64,000 bases of DNA. It comes from Cryptomeria japonica. Lineage: Eukaryota; Streptophyta; Pinopsida; Cupressales; Cupressaceae. The DNA is taken from contig NC_081413.1 of NCBI RefSeq assembly GCF_030272615.1, forward strand, positions 160,206,849 to 160,270,848, in the 5' to 3' direction. Below the pieces are notes generated by a model, which worked only from the letters and a program-made list of their open reading frames with translations, made no database searches and was not told the origin of the DNA. Every line of letters starts with the position of its first letter. The first letter of the stretch is position 1. The position numbers and the translations under genes are program-made. Below are positions 1 through 11,894 of the stretch, one piece after another.

Positions 1-1860
1 AACCCATTTAGTTATAATAACATTATTATTTTTAGGTTGGGAAACTAAAGTCCAAGTCTCGTTCTTCTCTATCTGATCTAATTCATCTTCCATATCCTTT
101 AACCAATGTTTATCTTTACAATCTTCAATAACAGATGTTGGTTCAACTTGATAAATAAGACATACCTATTCATTTGTCAGTCTTCTTCTTGTCATAACTC
201 CCTTGTTCCTATCTCTAATGATTTGATCTTCAGAATGATTTAACCTTACATACCTTGGTGTCTTCTGAACTTCAATTTCATTGATCTGATCATTAGTCAC
301 AGTTGAATTTTTAGACTATTTCAGTGTAACTATCTCAGTGTCCTATACCGGTTGAGGTATTCTCGGTTCAGTTATGATCATTTCCATTGTCGGTTCCCTG
401 TCATATAATATAGATTGATTCTTATATTGCTCATCCACTTTCACATTTTTGCTCTCCATAGTTTTCTAAAATATTTTGTTATAACATCTATATGCTTTTG
501 TTTGAATTGAATATCCAAGAAATATCCCTTCATCACATCTAGGATCAAACTTTCCAATTGAATCATCCCTTTTGATATAACATTTACTTCCAAAAATTAT
601 GAAATATTTAATAGTAGGTGTATGTCCAAACCATAACTCATAAGGGGTCTTACCGGTTTCACCTTTGATGTGAACTCTATTGAATGTGTAGACTATTGTA
701 CTCACTACTTCTCTCCAGTAGATGTGAGGCAGTTTGGCTTCCATCATCATGGTTCTTGCTGCATCCAAAATGGTTTTGTTCTTTTTTTCCACTACTCCAT
801 TCTACTGAGGAGTCTTGAGTGCAGATAACTGTCTCCTAATCCCATTTGTCTCACAATAACTATTAAATTCATGAGAAGTGAACTCACCTCTTTGATTTGA
901 TCTTAGACATTTGATTTTCAGTCCAGTTTCAGTTTATACTTTGGTTTTAAAGATCTGGAATTTCTCAAAAGCTTCAGACTTCTCCCTAAGAAAAGTCACC
1001 CACGTCATTCTAGAATAGCCATCAATTATTAGCATGAAGTACCTATCACCTTGAAAGCTTCTAGTCCTTGTTGGACCACAAAAATCAATTTGAATCAAAT
1101 CATTAGATTTATCATGTATTCTTTTAAAAAAAGATCTAACTTTCTTTCCCAATTGATATTCCTTACATGTTGGATTATGAGGCTTCATAATCTTAGGTAT
1201 ATCTTTGACTGCCTTTGTTGAACTGCTCTTGATAATACAATCAAAATTAACATGACACAACCTCTTATTTCATAACCAACTCTCATCAATATGAGCAATC
1301 AAACATGTATTATTACCAATGTTCAAGTGAAAGATATTACCTCTACTCTGATTAGTAGTTGCAATCTCCAAACCAGTTTTGTTAATGATTTTGCACCTTT
1401 TGTCTTTAAACTAAAGTTGGAATCCCTTGTCCACCAATTGGCCAACACTCAAAAGATTATGCTTTAAACCTTCTACATAATGGACATTGTCAGTATTATG
1501 CTTACCATCTAGAGAAATAGTGCCTCTACCTCTTATCATATATGCTTTGTCATCTCCAAATCTTACATGACTGCCATTGTATTCTTGCAGGGACAAAAAA
1601 TATCTTTTATCTCCAGTCATATGATGTGAGCCTCCACTATTAATTACCCATTCATCCTTGTCTTCAATTTTTGCTACTAGGGCCTTTTCTTCATTCTCTA
1701 TAGCTGGTACCAGTTCATCTTCCTTTAAGGAATAGAACACCCATTCCTTTCCATTACTGGAACCACTAGAAGAGTCTATTGTCGGTTCATCCTCAAAGTC
1801 ATCACTTAATCCTTCCTCATCCGCTATGTAGCATTGTTTTCTTTTCTTGAATCTATATCT
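1..1860 (-). pseudogene. Element A pol: protease, integrase and N-terminal RT, degenerate
   Basis: The protease (about 1740-1411) reads WVINSGGSHHMTG, where the family has DSG: the catalytic Asp is now Asn. The integrase N-terminal part and core start lie at 1260-934, with the first core Asp in IQIDFCGPTRTRSF. The central and C-terminal integrase is at 792-466, with KKNKTILDAARTMMMEAKLP and PYELWFGHTPTIKYF. Positions 1-465 hold the linker and the start of the RT in broken frames. The frames are separated by stops and small indels, so no single reading frame remains. The enzyme set would process Gag-Pol and copy and integrate the element. This copy cannot do so. Confidence 0.85.
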
Positions 1861-1863
1861 ATT

Positions 1864-2796
1864 CTAATTAGGCTTGAATAATTTCTTGACTCTCTCTTCA
1901 AATATTGCATTCTTTTCAGGACATCTAGATGCAAAATGACCAATCTTATTACATGCAAAACATTTAAAAGGTGTTTTTCCTTCATACTTACTTCTTGTTA
2001 GTCCTTTAGGTACTCTTCTAGCAAATAAGGCTTCAAGTTGCTCAAATTCTTCATCCTCTTTCCTCATATCTTCTAGTTCTTTTGCATATAGGGATTTCCA
2101 ATCATTCTTGCTGGTAGATGACGATGATGATGCATGAAAAGAAAGTTTAGATTTTGCAGCTCTAGAAGGTCCAAATTCCTCAAGCTCAAAATAGATTACT
2201 TCCCAATCAGAATGCCTTTGTTAACTAAATTGTTTGTCATTTTTCTCAGCTCATTAATTGCAATTGCCTTCATCTTGTAAGCTGGTAGAAGGGCTCTCAA
2301 GACTTTGGAAACTATTTCATCTTCACTCAGAGATCCTCCACAACATTGAATTCCCATGACAATCTCATTTAATCTTTCCATAAATGTAGTAATTCTTTCA
2401 TTATCTTCCATCTTCAAGTTCTCATATCTTACCTGGTAACCATCAAGTTTAGTAATTTTGACAGTAGGGCCACCTTCATTCAGAGTTTTCAATTTATCCC
2501 ACATAAACTTTGCAGATGATTTATTAGTTAATCCCATGATTTGTTGATCTATAAGAGCACATAAGAGGCCTTCTCTAGCTCTTCAATCATTCTAAATATT
2601 CTTGTCCAAGTCTACTAGTGTAGGATTGCCAGATGTTGGATCATAAGGTGTATATCCTTTCTCACTGATCTCCCAAATATCCTTGACAAGACATCTAAGA
2701 TGAGTCTCCATTTGGATCTTCCATATCTCAATATTTGTTCCATCAAGCTTAGGGATTTCTCTTCTGAAAAATAGTTGTTGGTGGATTAGTTGCCAT
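1864..2796 (-). pseudogene. Element A gag (capsid/nucleocapsid), frameshifted
   Basis: The likely start ATG is at 2796-2794, about 46 bases downstream of the primer-binding site. A one-base frameshift soon follows, after which the motif KLDGTNIEIWKIQMETHL, typical of copia Gag N-termini, appears in another frame. The capsid part (2537-2196) includes MWDKLKTLNEGGPTVKITKL. The C-terminal part (2067-1864) carries a zinc knuckle, CFACNKIGHFASRC, of CX2CX4HX4C form. The homologous gag in element B shares nearly every segment, which guides the reading across the breaks. Gag would form the virus-like particle; this copy cannot. Confidence 0.85.
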
Positions 2797-2841
2797 AGGA
2801 TCTACCTCAAGTGGTTAAGCTTCTGCAAAAGAGGACCAAAT

Positions 2842-2852
2842 CTCTGATACCA
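2842..2852 (-). other. Primer-binding site of element A
   Basis: The minus strand reads TGGTATCAGAG two bases inside the LTR end. This is the standard plant primer-binding site complementary to the 3' end of initiator tRNA-Met and marks the LTR/internal boundary. Confidence 0.9.
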
Positions 2853-2854
2853 AT

Positions 2855-4163
2855 TGTTAGTATAGCTAGTGGACAACTGAGAGGGGGGAGGGGGTGATTT
2901 AGTTGTCAATAGATTATATCAATTAATCCACTTTACAACCTTAAAATGAAACACATAAACATTAAGTACCGGAATAGCAGAAATAGATACGGGTAGAAAT
3001 AGATACCAGTAAGCAATATAACTAAAGAATGAAATAGTTAATCAACACAATGCAACCATACCACATAACACCATGATTTTTATGTGGAAAACCCAGTAAA
3101 GGAAAAAATCATAGTGGGAAGCCTACCCACAGTCAGATGATACTTTTGCAGAAAGTATGTGATACAATGAGGAGCCTACACATGCAGGAAGGCTCACTGC
3201 CTAGAGCGCACTACTCATTACAAAAGAGTCTCACTGAATACAAAGAGGTTAAAAACACCTCAAGATAATTGGACAACAATCCAGTAGAGTGAACTGCCAG
3301 AGATAGCATCTACCATGCCTGATTACTGTCCCGATTAAGCTCAATATCGGTGGCCTTTGACCACTTACATAAACCCAATTCGATCTTCAATGATATACCT
3401 ACTCCTCTGCCTAAAAGATATTACATTACTCACACATTACAATCCCATGCTTTGTCTATTACCATACCATACCATGATCTACAATGAGATCTTACATAAA
3501 TTTATACAAACCCTAAGGCCTAAAACCAATTAGGTCGGCCATCTAAAAGATATTACAATAAGATCATTACATATATCCATATTACAATGATATGCCATGT
3601 CGTCTTAGACCAAAATAATAATAACCAATCCATAAAGAATCCTGGTAACATGTAGAGAACATGTTAACATGATACCGGTCCATAACCTACATAGGCACCA
3701 GACCTATTCTGAGTCCACCATGCCAAAGATAAGTCTTTAATTAGTTTAAGCTAGACCAATGATCACCTTAAGAATCCTCAATTCCATCTAGAAGCCACAC
3801 CAACACCACTTATGCATCCTATCAATAATTCTCAGTAAAAGCTCTATTGGTTAAACCTTAAACCCATGCTGGTAAGGGTTTACGACAGTGTATGATAGCA
3901 TCCGATCACCAAGTCAATATCAACTAACCAAGAAATTCTCTAGAAGCATGTAACACATAAAACCAAACATACTCCATTGATCCAAACATGCTGGAAGTAT
4001 CCAATAGATAGTCTCTTCTGCCCGTAATACTAGATCTACTGTTAGTAATCAAAACTTGTCTGCTGGTAATAGCAAGTGTTGGTAGCCAACCATAATAGCT
4101 ATTGCTGAAATCAATGAAAAAACATCAATGCAACACATAATAAATCCTTCCATAATTCCAACA
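2855..4163 (-). repeat. 5' LTR of element A (1309 bp)
   Basis: In sense orientation the LTR begins TGTTGGAATTATGG (at 4163) and ends CTAACA (at 2855), the usual TG...CA termini. It contains a block near 3061-3150 that, in sense, reads as TTTTCC / TTTAC / GGGTTTTCCACAT-like words. The same block occurs in the LTRs of B, C and H. The partner LTR is outside the window. Confidence 0.85.
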
Positions 4164-4895
4164 CATCTTGGATCTGGCATCGACAAATTGTTTTAATGCT
4201 TTCTCATTTATGTTATCTAGCCGACATGTAATATGATATTGTATATATCTTTGTAAGCCGACATAAGGCATGAAAACTGTATAGGGTATACAAGTCAATT
4301 TTATAGACCATTTTGTAATATGTATGGATATGGAAGATAAGCATATAGATGTGCATGGACATGAAAATGTAATATGATGCGAAATCTTTCTGACAGACTA
4401 TATATGTGAGGACTTCATTAAAAGGGTTATTCTGGTACTGAGGTTTAGGGTTTTAACTAGAACAGACAGAGCTTAAATTGGAACTGTATTCTAGCATAGG
4501 AGATGCTATATTAAGCAGTTCATACTTCTCTAGATTGTTGTCTGGATTGTTATGTAGTCAGTGAGGCTCCTATTGTGATTGACTAGTCTGCTCTAGGATA
4601 TAAGCCTTCTTGCAAGTGCAGGCCCATCATATATTGTAATATATCTTCATATGGCAAGTGAATTGATATTGTGGGTCACAAATCCTACCATGGTTGTTCC
4701 TCTTTGAGGTTTTCCATGTATAAATTTGTGTGTTATGTTTCTCATTTATGTGTTTGGCTTATTTGTTGCATTACTTCTTTCAATTATGTTTATATTGGTA
4801 TACTGGTTGGTGTATGAATGTTTTGTTAAGCTTAAAATCTACTATTCTGGTATAACACTAATTCACCCCCCTCTCAGTGTTATTGGTTTCCAACA
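4164..4895 (+). repeat. Remnant H: 3' part of a plus-strand copia LTR
   Basis: The stretch ends with AATTCACCCCCCTCTCAG, then ATTGGTTTCCAACA, a typical copia LTR 3' end. About 190 bases earlier it carries CCATGGTTGTTCC and GAGGTTTTCCATG, the sense version of the block shared by A, B and C. No primer-binding site follows 4895, so it is probably a 3' or solo LTR. Its left end is cut by the insertion of element A. The short ORF at 4726-4917 is only LTR sequence. Confidence 0.65.
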
Positions 4896-5082
4896 GAGAA
4901 TGGATAGAATGGGATAAAGACACTTGAGAGAAAGAAAGTTGCAAAGAGAGGGAGAGATAGAGATATATAGATAGATAGAGAGAGAGAGGGAGATAATGGA
5001 TAGAATGGGATAGATAAACATGAGAGAAAGAGGCAAAGAGAGGGAGAGATAGAGATAGAGGGTGAGAGAGAGACTGACTGAC
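4896..5082. repeat. GA-rich microsatellite with a ~96 bp imperfect duplication
   Basis: This is a run of GAGA, GATA and GAAAGA words. The words AATGGATAGAATGGGATA at 4899 and 4995 start two imperfect copies of a unit of about 96 bp. Long open frames on the minus strand rich in Ser and Leu come only from the low-complexity sequence. Confidence 0.8.
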
Positions 5083-5754
5083 ATTTTTTTTTAATATTAA
5101 ATTTTTGTTAGAATTTTGATGAATGCCCCCAAAATGCCCCGATGAGGCTACTGAACTTTTGATGAAATTTTTTGTCGGAGGCACAACGTTCTCATTGGAG
5201 CATAGTGGTAGTCCATTGGAATTCTAACAATTGATTTCATCAAAAAATTTCACACATATAGCTTGGTCTCAACGGGAATGTTGTACATGTGACAAAAAAC
5301 TACCATGGTTTCCATTGGAGTTCCAAGGAAATTTGGTTGCATGGTTCCGTGCATGGTGAAAATGGTTTCCGATGAAATGTTTGTTGGTTGTTCGATGAAA
5401 TATTCACATCAGATGCTCCGACAAAATTACAGCAACAAAAAACTCGCCACCATTTTGTTGAGCCTATGACACAAAACTCTCAGAATTTTGATGATATTTC
5501 ATCGAAAAATGTGTTCAAATGTGTTAGTGTGAGTTTGATCAACTTACCTATTGGCATTTGTCATCTCCTAGGAAGCCATAAATTGCTCAATTTATTGACT
5601 CATGGTAGTTTATCAGTGTCCTAATCTTATCATTTGGAACATCATCTTAGGATCTTGCAAGACAACTTCATTATTATTATATTAGATCTCATCATCAACC
5701 TTGTCATTCCTTTCCATTTCATCCAAGTCAAATTCTTTCACTTTAATAATTGAA
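5083..5754. other. Unassigned DNA upstream of element D
   Basis: I recognise no coding sequence here. The stretch may hold the decayed leader or LTR of element D, but no matching second LTR was found on the far side of D. Several short words recur in both orientations (GATGAAATTTTTTG near 5160, ATTTCATCAAAAAATTTC near 5231), giving weak hairpin potential. Confidence 0.4.
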
Positions 5755-7790
5755 AGTTGAGCCCAAATATTTAGAAAATGGGCTAAAGAAACTCTAAGAT
5801 CTCAAGATATGGATACATACACTTATGATGAAGAATAATTTTAAAATACTAGATCTTTTGAGAATTACAGTAATGTACTAGATTCAGACAATGAGTCCTT
5901 AACATCAACAAAAATTTAAGATCATATGTCCAACACTAGGTTCAGTAAATTACTTGATGAAGTTTTAAAAAAGGATCCCCAATGTTATTTATACATGATA
6001 CTCCAAGATGGTGCTAGATTACCTCATGATTTTGATATATCACAACTTTTGGAGGAAGATCCAAATAACCCTAGTGGTAGTAATGGTGGAAATGGATATA
6101 AATGTATCCCCATTCTTGAGTCACAATTATATCTTTTAACAAAAACTACATATGCACCTATCCACACATGTAATTGTACAGCTTATACAATAGAATCATG
6201 AGCAACCTTGTCCCAATTAATGAACTTCATGGCGGAAGGAAAACCCATGCATATACTCAACACCAAGATGTTAACCAAGGTTATAATCATGATAACACAC
6301 ATACTAGATGACCTTGTGGTAGATTTGTTGAACATATCCAAGAAAATACTTACAATAAAAAGTATGTGCATGGTCATGATGCTTATACTCGATCAACACT
6401 TAATATCAAAATCGTATTGTAGGTGGTCCATACAATAATTGCATACCTCCTCCACCACCTCCCAAAGACATACATGACCAATATCATGCTTACATACCTC
6501 CCCTCAGTGGCTCAGGCATAGGTATACCTCAAAGGATTAGAATACCACCCAGTGGTGATTTGTAATAACAAATAACAGAATTATAGCAATAGATGGATAA
6601 TATGGAAACTCCCATCAAGACACACAATTCAAGGATTTTATATTTATCCCTTTGATAGGAGAATACCCATGCCACCTTTTCCCCCACATTTCATTGTTCC
6701 CAAAATTTGACAAATACAAAGGAAAAGGTGATCCTAAGGCACACATTAGAGAATTTTTCATGGTGTGCATAGAAGTGGCTCGCAAATATTCGTACTTAAT
6801 GCATCTTTTCCCACAAAGTGTGGGTGGCCAAGCCATGGAATGGTTTTCACAATTCCTGCTTGGGATTAGTTCATGGGGTGATTTGGCCAAAGGACATTCA
6901 AAATTTCTCTTACAATATCAAGTGTGAAGTTTCAATAACAACTTTTTGCACTACCAAACAACAAAATGAGGCATAATTTGCATCATTTTTACAATGATGG
7001 ATAATTTTGTCTAGTTTTTTCCCTTGTAAGATTCCATAAAAAGAATTGGTTGAAATTCTTATACAAAATTTAAATTGGATATGATCTCCACAAGTTATGT
7101 TTGTTTGCATTTCAAGAAGTTGTTGAGAAGGGTTTATCCATTGAGAAATTTCTTCTTAAGCAAAAGGCACTATCAAATTTTTTAAAGAAAACAAGGATGA
7201 TTCTAATTCAAAAGAAAAACCCTTGTTTTGAAACAAAAATAAAAAAATAATGAATGATAGGGTTGTGGATGTGAATGTGGTCAAACCCATGGTAATTTTT
7301 CCCAAAGCTAGCTCATTTAACAATCAAGTCAATACCCAAAGGGTACAAAGACCTACAATGCAGAGAAAGTATACGCCCTTGGTATAACCAATTGAATAAG
7401 CATTGAAGAAACTCATTGCTAGCAAGCTCATTACAATACCCAATAATTGACCATTTAAACCAAGAGTGAAACCATCATGGTGGAATGGAAATGAATATTG
7501 TGAATATCATTAGAGAAAAGGGAATAAGACTGGTAATTGTCACAAGCTAAAAAATATTATTCAAGATCTTGTTGACAATTGAACAATTGAAGTTGAAGGG
7601 CACTTGTCTAATGAAGAGAATGCAATGTTAAAGGATCCATTCCTAAAACATGACAAATGAAGATTTCATAAAATTGATGAGAATGATAATACTAATTATA
7701 CTAATGCACCTTATGAATACATAGTGAACTATATTTCTAAAATGGCCCAGCATGTGTCTACCATAACCATTAAGGATAAAACCCATAAGT
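5755..7790 (+). pseudogene. Element D gag, degenerate
   Basis: Recognisable pieces in order are an acidic N-terminal segment with MDTYTYDEE near 5810, then SKLLDEVLKKDPQ and LPHDFDISQLLEEDP (5940-6060). A proline-rich stretch with a PPPPPPK run lies near 6450. The capsid block at 6652-6927 reads LFPKFDKYKGKGDPKAHIRE and QSVGGQAMEWFSQF, typical of retrotransposon Gag. A knuckle-like CEYH...CHKLKNIIQDL occurs near 7500. Frames change several times and stops are frequent. The family role is particle assembly; this copy is inactive. Confidence 0.75.
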
Positions 7791-9577
7791 GAAATGTTAC
7801 CACTCACCGAGGTAAAGTTACTTTACAAGGTACCATATCCAAAAATACCTCATGAACCAATCAATATTACCTTGTTGATCAACTAGGTAGGACATCAACC
7901 CTCATATCCATCCATAAATTATTGCGCATATCAACTTCGCTTAAGGCTATCCTAGATAAAACTTTGCAAGAAACTTTCATGCCTATCAATCTAAATGTGG
8001 ATGTGTTTCAAGCCATGGTGGGAAATATTTCTACCCCTCATAGTCTTACATTCATTGAAGCAGATGATTTATCCCCAAAACAACCACACAATACACCTCT
8101 TCACATCAAGGCTTCCATCCATAAACATCAAATAAAATGAGTTTGGATAGATGAAGGAGTAGGTCTCAATATTTTTACCTTGAAAGTATCCTTAGCATTG
8201 GAATTTTTTGAAGGAGTTGTGGACTCTATAAATAAGATAGCAATCAAAGAAATGATGGTGAAGAGTGCTCATCTAAAGGAACGGTCACTTTGCAACTCAG
8301 AGTGGGGCCAATAGTAAGAGATAGCAACCTAACATCTATCTTGCAGCATCATTGATAGAACAAGAGCAACCCAAGTTTATTAAGTTTTTCAAGGAATGAC
8401 AAATAAATTTTGCATGCTCATATGCTGATATGCCTATATTAGATCTTGATCTTGTTATGCATCATTTGACAATAACACTAGGTGCAAATCTAGTCAACAA
8501 AAAGTTGAGATAGATGCATCCATAGGTGGCATTGTTATTAAAAGTTGAACTTGAGAAGTTGTTGTATGTTGGCTTCATTAGACCTATATATTATCTTGAA
8601 TGGCTCTCAGATCTTGCACCTGTAGGTAAACCAAATGGCTATATCATAATATGCATAGACTTTAGAGATATCAACAAGGTTTGTCCTAAGGATGCCTTTC
8701 CCTTGCCTAACATATATTTGATTGGTGATCGCACAGTTGGACATGTAATGTTATCACTAATGGATGGATTCTCTAGTTATAATTAGATTACGATCAGACT
8801 TGAGGACCAACACAAGACTACTTTCACATGTCCTTAGGGAAATTTTTATTATAATGTCATGCCTTTTGTATTAAAGAATGTATATGCTACATACAGAGAG
8901 TTGTGACCATAATCTTCCATGAAATAATGCACACTTTGATGGAATACTATGTAGATGATCTCTTGGAAAAGTCACTCACAAGAGAAAACCATTTGAACAT
9001 TTTAGAAAAAATCTTTGATTGATTGAATAAATACAAAGTGAGATTAAATCCCAAGAAATGTGTCTTCATGGTGACCTCCGAGAAGCTTCTAGGATACATA
9101 GAATCACAAAAAGGTATTTAAGTGAATCTTGCAAAATTCAAGGCAATCTTAGAGATGCCAACTCCAAGGAACATCAACTAGTTAAGATCATTACAAGGGA
9201 AACTTTAGTCAATTCATAGGTTTATTGCTCAAATTATAGATAAGTGTCATCCATTCACACATTATATATATAAGTATATCAAGTATAGATGGGATGATAA
9301 CTACCAACAAGTGTTTTATTTTCTCAAAGGCTATCTCATAAGTCAACCAGTTCTTATGCCACCAATTGAGGGAGAGACCTTACTAATCTGCATATCAACA
9401 ACAATAATAGCACTGTGGACACTCTTGGTACAACAAGATCATGAAGGAAAAGAGCAAGCTATCTACTACATGAGACAAACCTTAATGGATTATGAACTTA
9501 AATATACTTCCATTAAGCGTGCATGTAGTGCTATAGTTTTTTGCTTCACAAAAATCATAGCATTATATGCTCACTAA
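7790..9577 (+). pseudogene. Element D protease, reverse transcriptase and degenerate RNase H
   Basis: The protease region (about 7850-8300) contains KASIHKHQIK, then WIDEGVGLNIFTLKV, where the family has an Asp-Gly-Gly/Ser-Gly type active site, so it is altered. RT (8526-9100) shows IDFRDINKVCPKDAFPLPN, then SLMDGFSSYN with the first catalytic Asp, and YYVDDLLEKS with the YVDD box. The RNase H (about 9311-9577) reads LLICISTTIIALWTLLVQQ, without the usual first Asp, then MRQTLMDYELKYTSIKRA. Stops at the end of SSYN and at other points break the frame. Loss of the first RNase H Asp fits a Tat element whose second RNase H took over. Confidence 0.8.
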
Positions 9578-9825
9578 TAAGACAAAGCTTCTAGAAATAA
9601 TTAACCCACTCAAGTACTTTCTTAGCAAAGAAACTCTCACAAGCAAATAAACTAAATGAATGATGATCTTAAGTGAATTTTATATCAAGTATGTTGACAT
9701 ATAGGCTATAAAAGGACAAGTCGTTACATACCAATTAACAGATACACCAACGATTGATGATTCTCTTTTAATTTTAGAATTTTTGGACAAATCCATCCTA
9801 ATGGCGACATAGTAAAAGCTATGGA

Positions 9826-10180
9826 AAGTTTATTTTGATGGATCTTTCACATAGCTTGGAGAAAGTGTAGGCATACTTTTTGTAACATTACAAGAAGATT
9901 GCATCCTGGAGTCATATTGATTATCTTTTCCTTACACCAACAATATAGTAGAATATCAGGCATTGACTACAAGTCTTCATGTTGTAGTACAATGGAAGAA
10001 CCAAGAGCTACTTGTTTTTGGTGACTCCCAACTTGTAATTTGACAAACAAACAATGATTATCAAAATAAGGATGAAAATTTGATGCCTTACAAGAATATG
10101 GTGGATGACTTTAAGAAAAATTTACAGAGATAACTTTTAAGAAGATTCTTAGAGAAGAAATTGAGTTGTAGATTTCATGG
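9826..10180 (+). pseudogene. Element D additional (archaeal-type) RNase H
   Basis: Motifs in order are VYFDGSFT (first catalytic Asp), NNIVEYQALTTSLHVVVQW (Glu) and LLVFGDSQLVI (second Asp). The last Asp region is decayed. This is a second RNase H placed after the RT and degenerate RNase H and before integrase. It is the order described for Tat-lineage gypsy elements. Stops interrupt the reading frame. The domain would remove RNA from the RNA:DNA hybrid during reverse transcription. Confidence 0.75.
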
Positions 10181-10344
10181 ATACAATAGATTCTTTGATC
10201 AACATGCCACAAAATATGACTCGCTTGGAGTTCATGGTGGATAATAGCTTGATCTCAAGATATGAGATCTCTCCATTTGAGATTATATGTGCTATTGGTC
10301 TTGATTTGCCATGGTACGGTGATGTATTCTCTTACCTCCATAAT

Positions 10345-11545
10345 TGTTAGATAGTTCAGATAACCGGAAGACAACTTAGAGGGGGTGAATTAGTTTTCAC
10401 AGATTATCAAAAGCATTAGAAATTTAAACTTTTATTACCAAAACCCAAAAAAATATTACTGGAATAGCAGTTAATCCAATTAAGCATAAACAGTACTTAC
10501 AGAATAAAAGCCATTCACACAACACTAAGATTTGTATGTGGAATACCCGGTAAAGGGAAAAACCACGGTGGGAATCCTACCCATGGTCAAATAATACTTT
10601 TGTAGTAAGTATGTGAATTACAATGAAGGGGCCTACACTTGTAGGAAGGCCAATAGCCTAGAGCACACTGCTCATCACAAAAGGAGTCTCACTGACTACA
10701 TACAAATCTAGACTACAATCTAGAGAAGTGTTGAACTGTAAAAGATAGCATCTCCCATGCCAGAGTATAGTTTTGGTTAAGCTCAATACCGGAGGACTAA
10801 ATCCTCATACATAAACCCAATTCAATCTCCAATGATCAACCAATTCCTCTACCTGAATGATATTACAATATTCACACATTACAATCCTTGACTATGACCT
10901 CTTATATTAACCATGATGATCTACAATGAGATCTTACATCTATATATACAAACCCTTGACCATAAACAATCAGGTCTACCACCAAACAATAAAACCAATT
11001 ACATAATTACAAACCATGTCATCCTTAGACAAAACAAATAATATCCAACACATAAGACATCTTGGAAATACATCAATAAGTCCTATCCACACATTACAAG
11101 ATTGTCGGTCTATAACCTGGATCAATTGGGACCAAGTATAGGTCCACATGCTTCAACAATGATCTTGAATTGCCAAGTCTCGAACATGATCACCAACAAC
11201 ATCTTGAAACTCTATCAGAAGATGAACCAGCAATACTTAAGCAATTCATCAAAGATCTTCACCAAAATCTCTACCAGTGAAACCCTCGTCGGAACCAGAA
11301 ACCAAGCTTCTAAGCAAGCAGGATAGCATCCAATTACCAGATATAAATATAAGAATCATGAACAAACCAATTCCATCACCAGATTATACCAGAGTCTACT
11401 AGATCATGTCGAGTCCAAGTCAACTAGGAAACCACTCCACCTACAGGGACCAGAAGGGCATCAGTAAAGCATCCAAACATAGAGTGTTGACATCAATGAC
11501 AAAACAACAATGCAACACATAATCAATTCCACCAAATGGCCAACA
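10345..11545 (-). repeat. 3' LTR of element B (1201 bp)
   Basis: In sense orientation it runs TGTTGGCCATTTGG...CTAACA. It matches 40914-42136 along its whole length with about 10% differences by eye. It shares the GGTTTTTCCCTTTACCGGG-type block with the LTRs of A, C and H. It is bordered on the element side by a polypurine tract. The short plus-strand ORF at 11102 lies wholly inside the LTR and recurs at 41674 only because the LTR is duplicated. Confidence 0.92.
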
Positions 11546-11815
11546 ATTTCCCCCTTTGGCAGTGATGGAAATACTAGGTATGAAAAAGATATAAGTACCA
11601 GGAAATGCCAAACAACTCTCCCCCTGTGGAAGACAACCAACAATCTCCCATAGATAGTTCTGAATATCAATATCTCTCCCCCCTTGAATAATATCTTTAA
11701 CTTTTTCACATCAATATCACTCCCCCTTTGACATCAATGCCAAAAATCTGACAAAAATATCAAAGCATAAGTATAAACCTCTGAATCTCAAAGCTAACTA
11801 CTCCCCCTGAGCAGT
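11546..11815 (-). other. Polypurine tract of element B plus downstream-type repeats of it
   Basis: On the minus strand GCCAAAGGGGGAAAT abuts the 3' LTR start at 11545. This is the expected polypurine primer for plus-strand DNA synthesis. Four further G5-6A-type tracts follow toward pol, at about 11610-11622, 11671-11690, 11716-11731 and 11801-11812. The outermost is set in GGCATTGATGTCAAAGGGGG. Element C has a similar series. Confidence 0.75.
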
Positions 11816-11894
11816 AGCAACCCACATTAGTGCCAGGATGAATAGTATTTTTGATGATGCATGTCAGATTGATGCCAAACCATATCAATCAAGT

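Larger units (their letters stand above)
1..4163 (-). mobile_element. Element A: Ty1/copia retrotransposon, 5' portion (3' end lies beyond the left edge)
   Basis: Read on the minus strand, the order is LTR, tRNA-Met-type primer-binding site, gag with zinc knuckle, protease, integrase and the start of reverse transcriptase. This is the Ty1/copia order, with integrase before RT. Only one LTR is visible because the element continues past position 1, so its target-site duplication cannot be checked. Its proteins are close relatives of those of element B in this window. Several in-frame stops and frameshifts show it is dead. It appears to have inserted into the copia LTR remnant at 4164-4895, because its LTR ends exactly where that remnant begins. 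Confidence 0.9.
5755..10344 (+). mobile_element. Element D, left part: old Tat-like Ty3/gypsy retrotransposon
   Basis: The plus-strand order gag, protease, RT, RNase H, additional RNase H is continued at 42142 by integrase after the nested copia element B. RT before integrase identifies Ty3/gypsy. A second RNase H between the first RNase H and integrase is the published hallmark of the Tat branch. Stops and indels occur throughout, so this is the oldest layer of the nest. Its LTRs were not identified. The split at 10344 falls inside a peptide motif (WYGDVFSYLHN-like) that continues in frame with TLPPNIYMNQ at 42142. Confidence 0.8.

Noticed and set aside
4858-5184. Ser/Leu-rich open frames on the minus strand
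   Set aside because: Products of the GA-rich microsatellite read in two frames.
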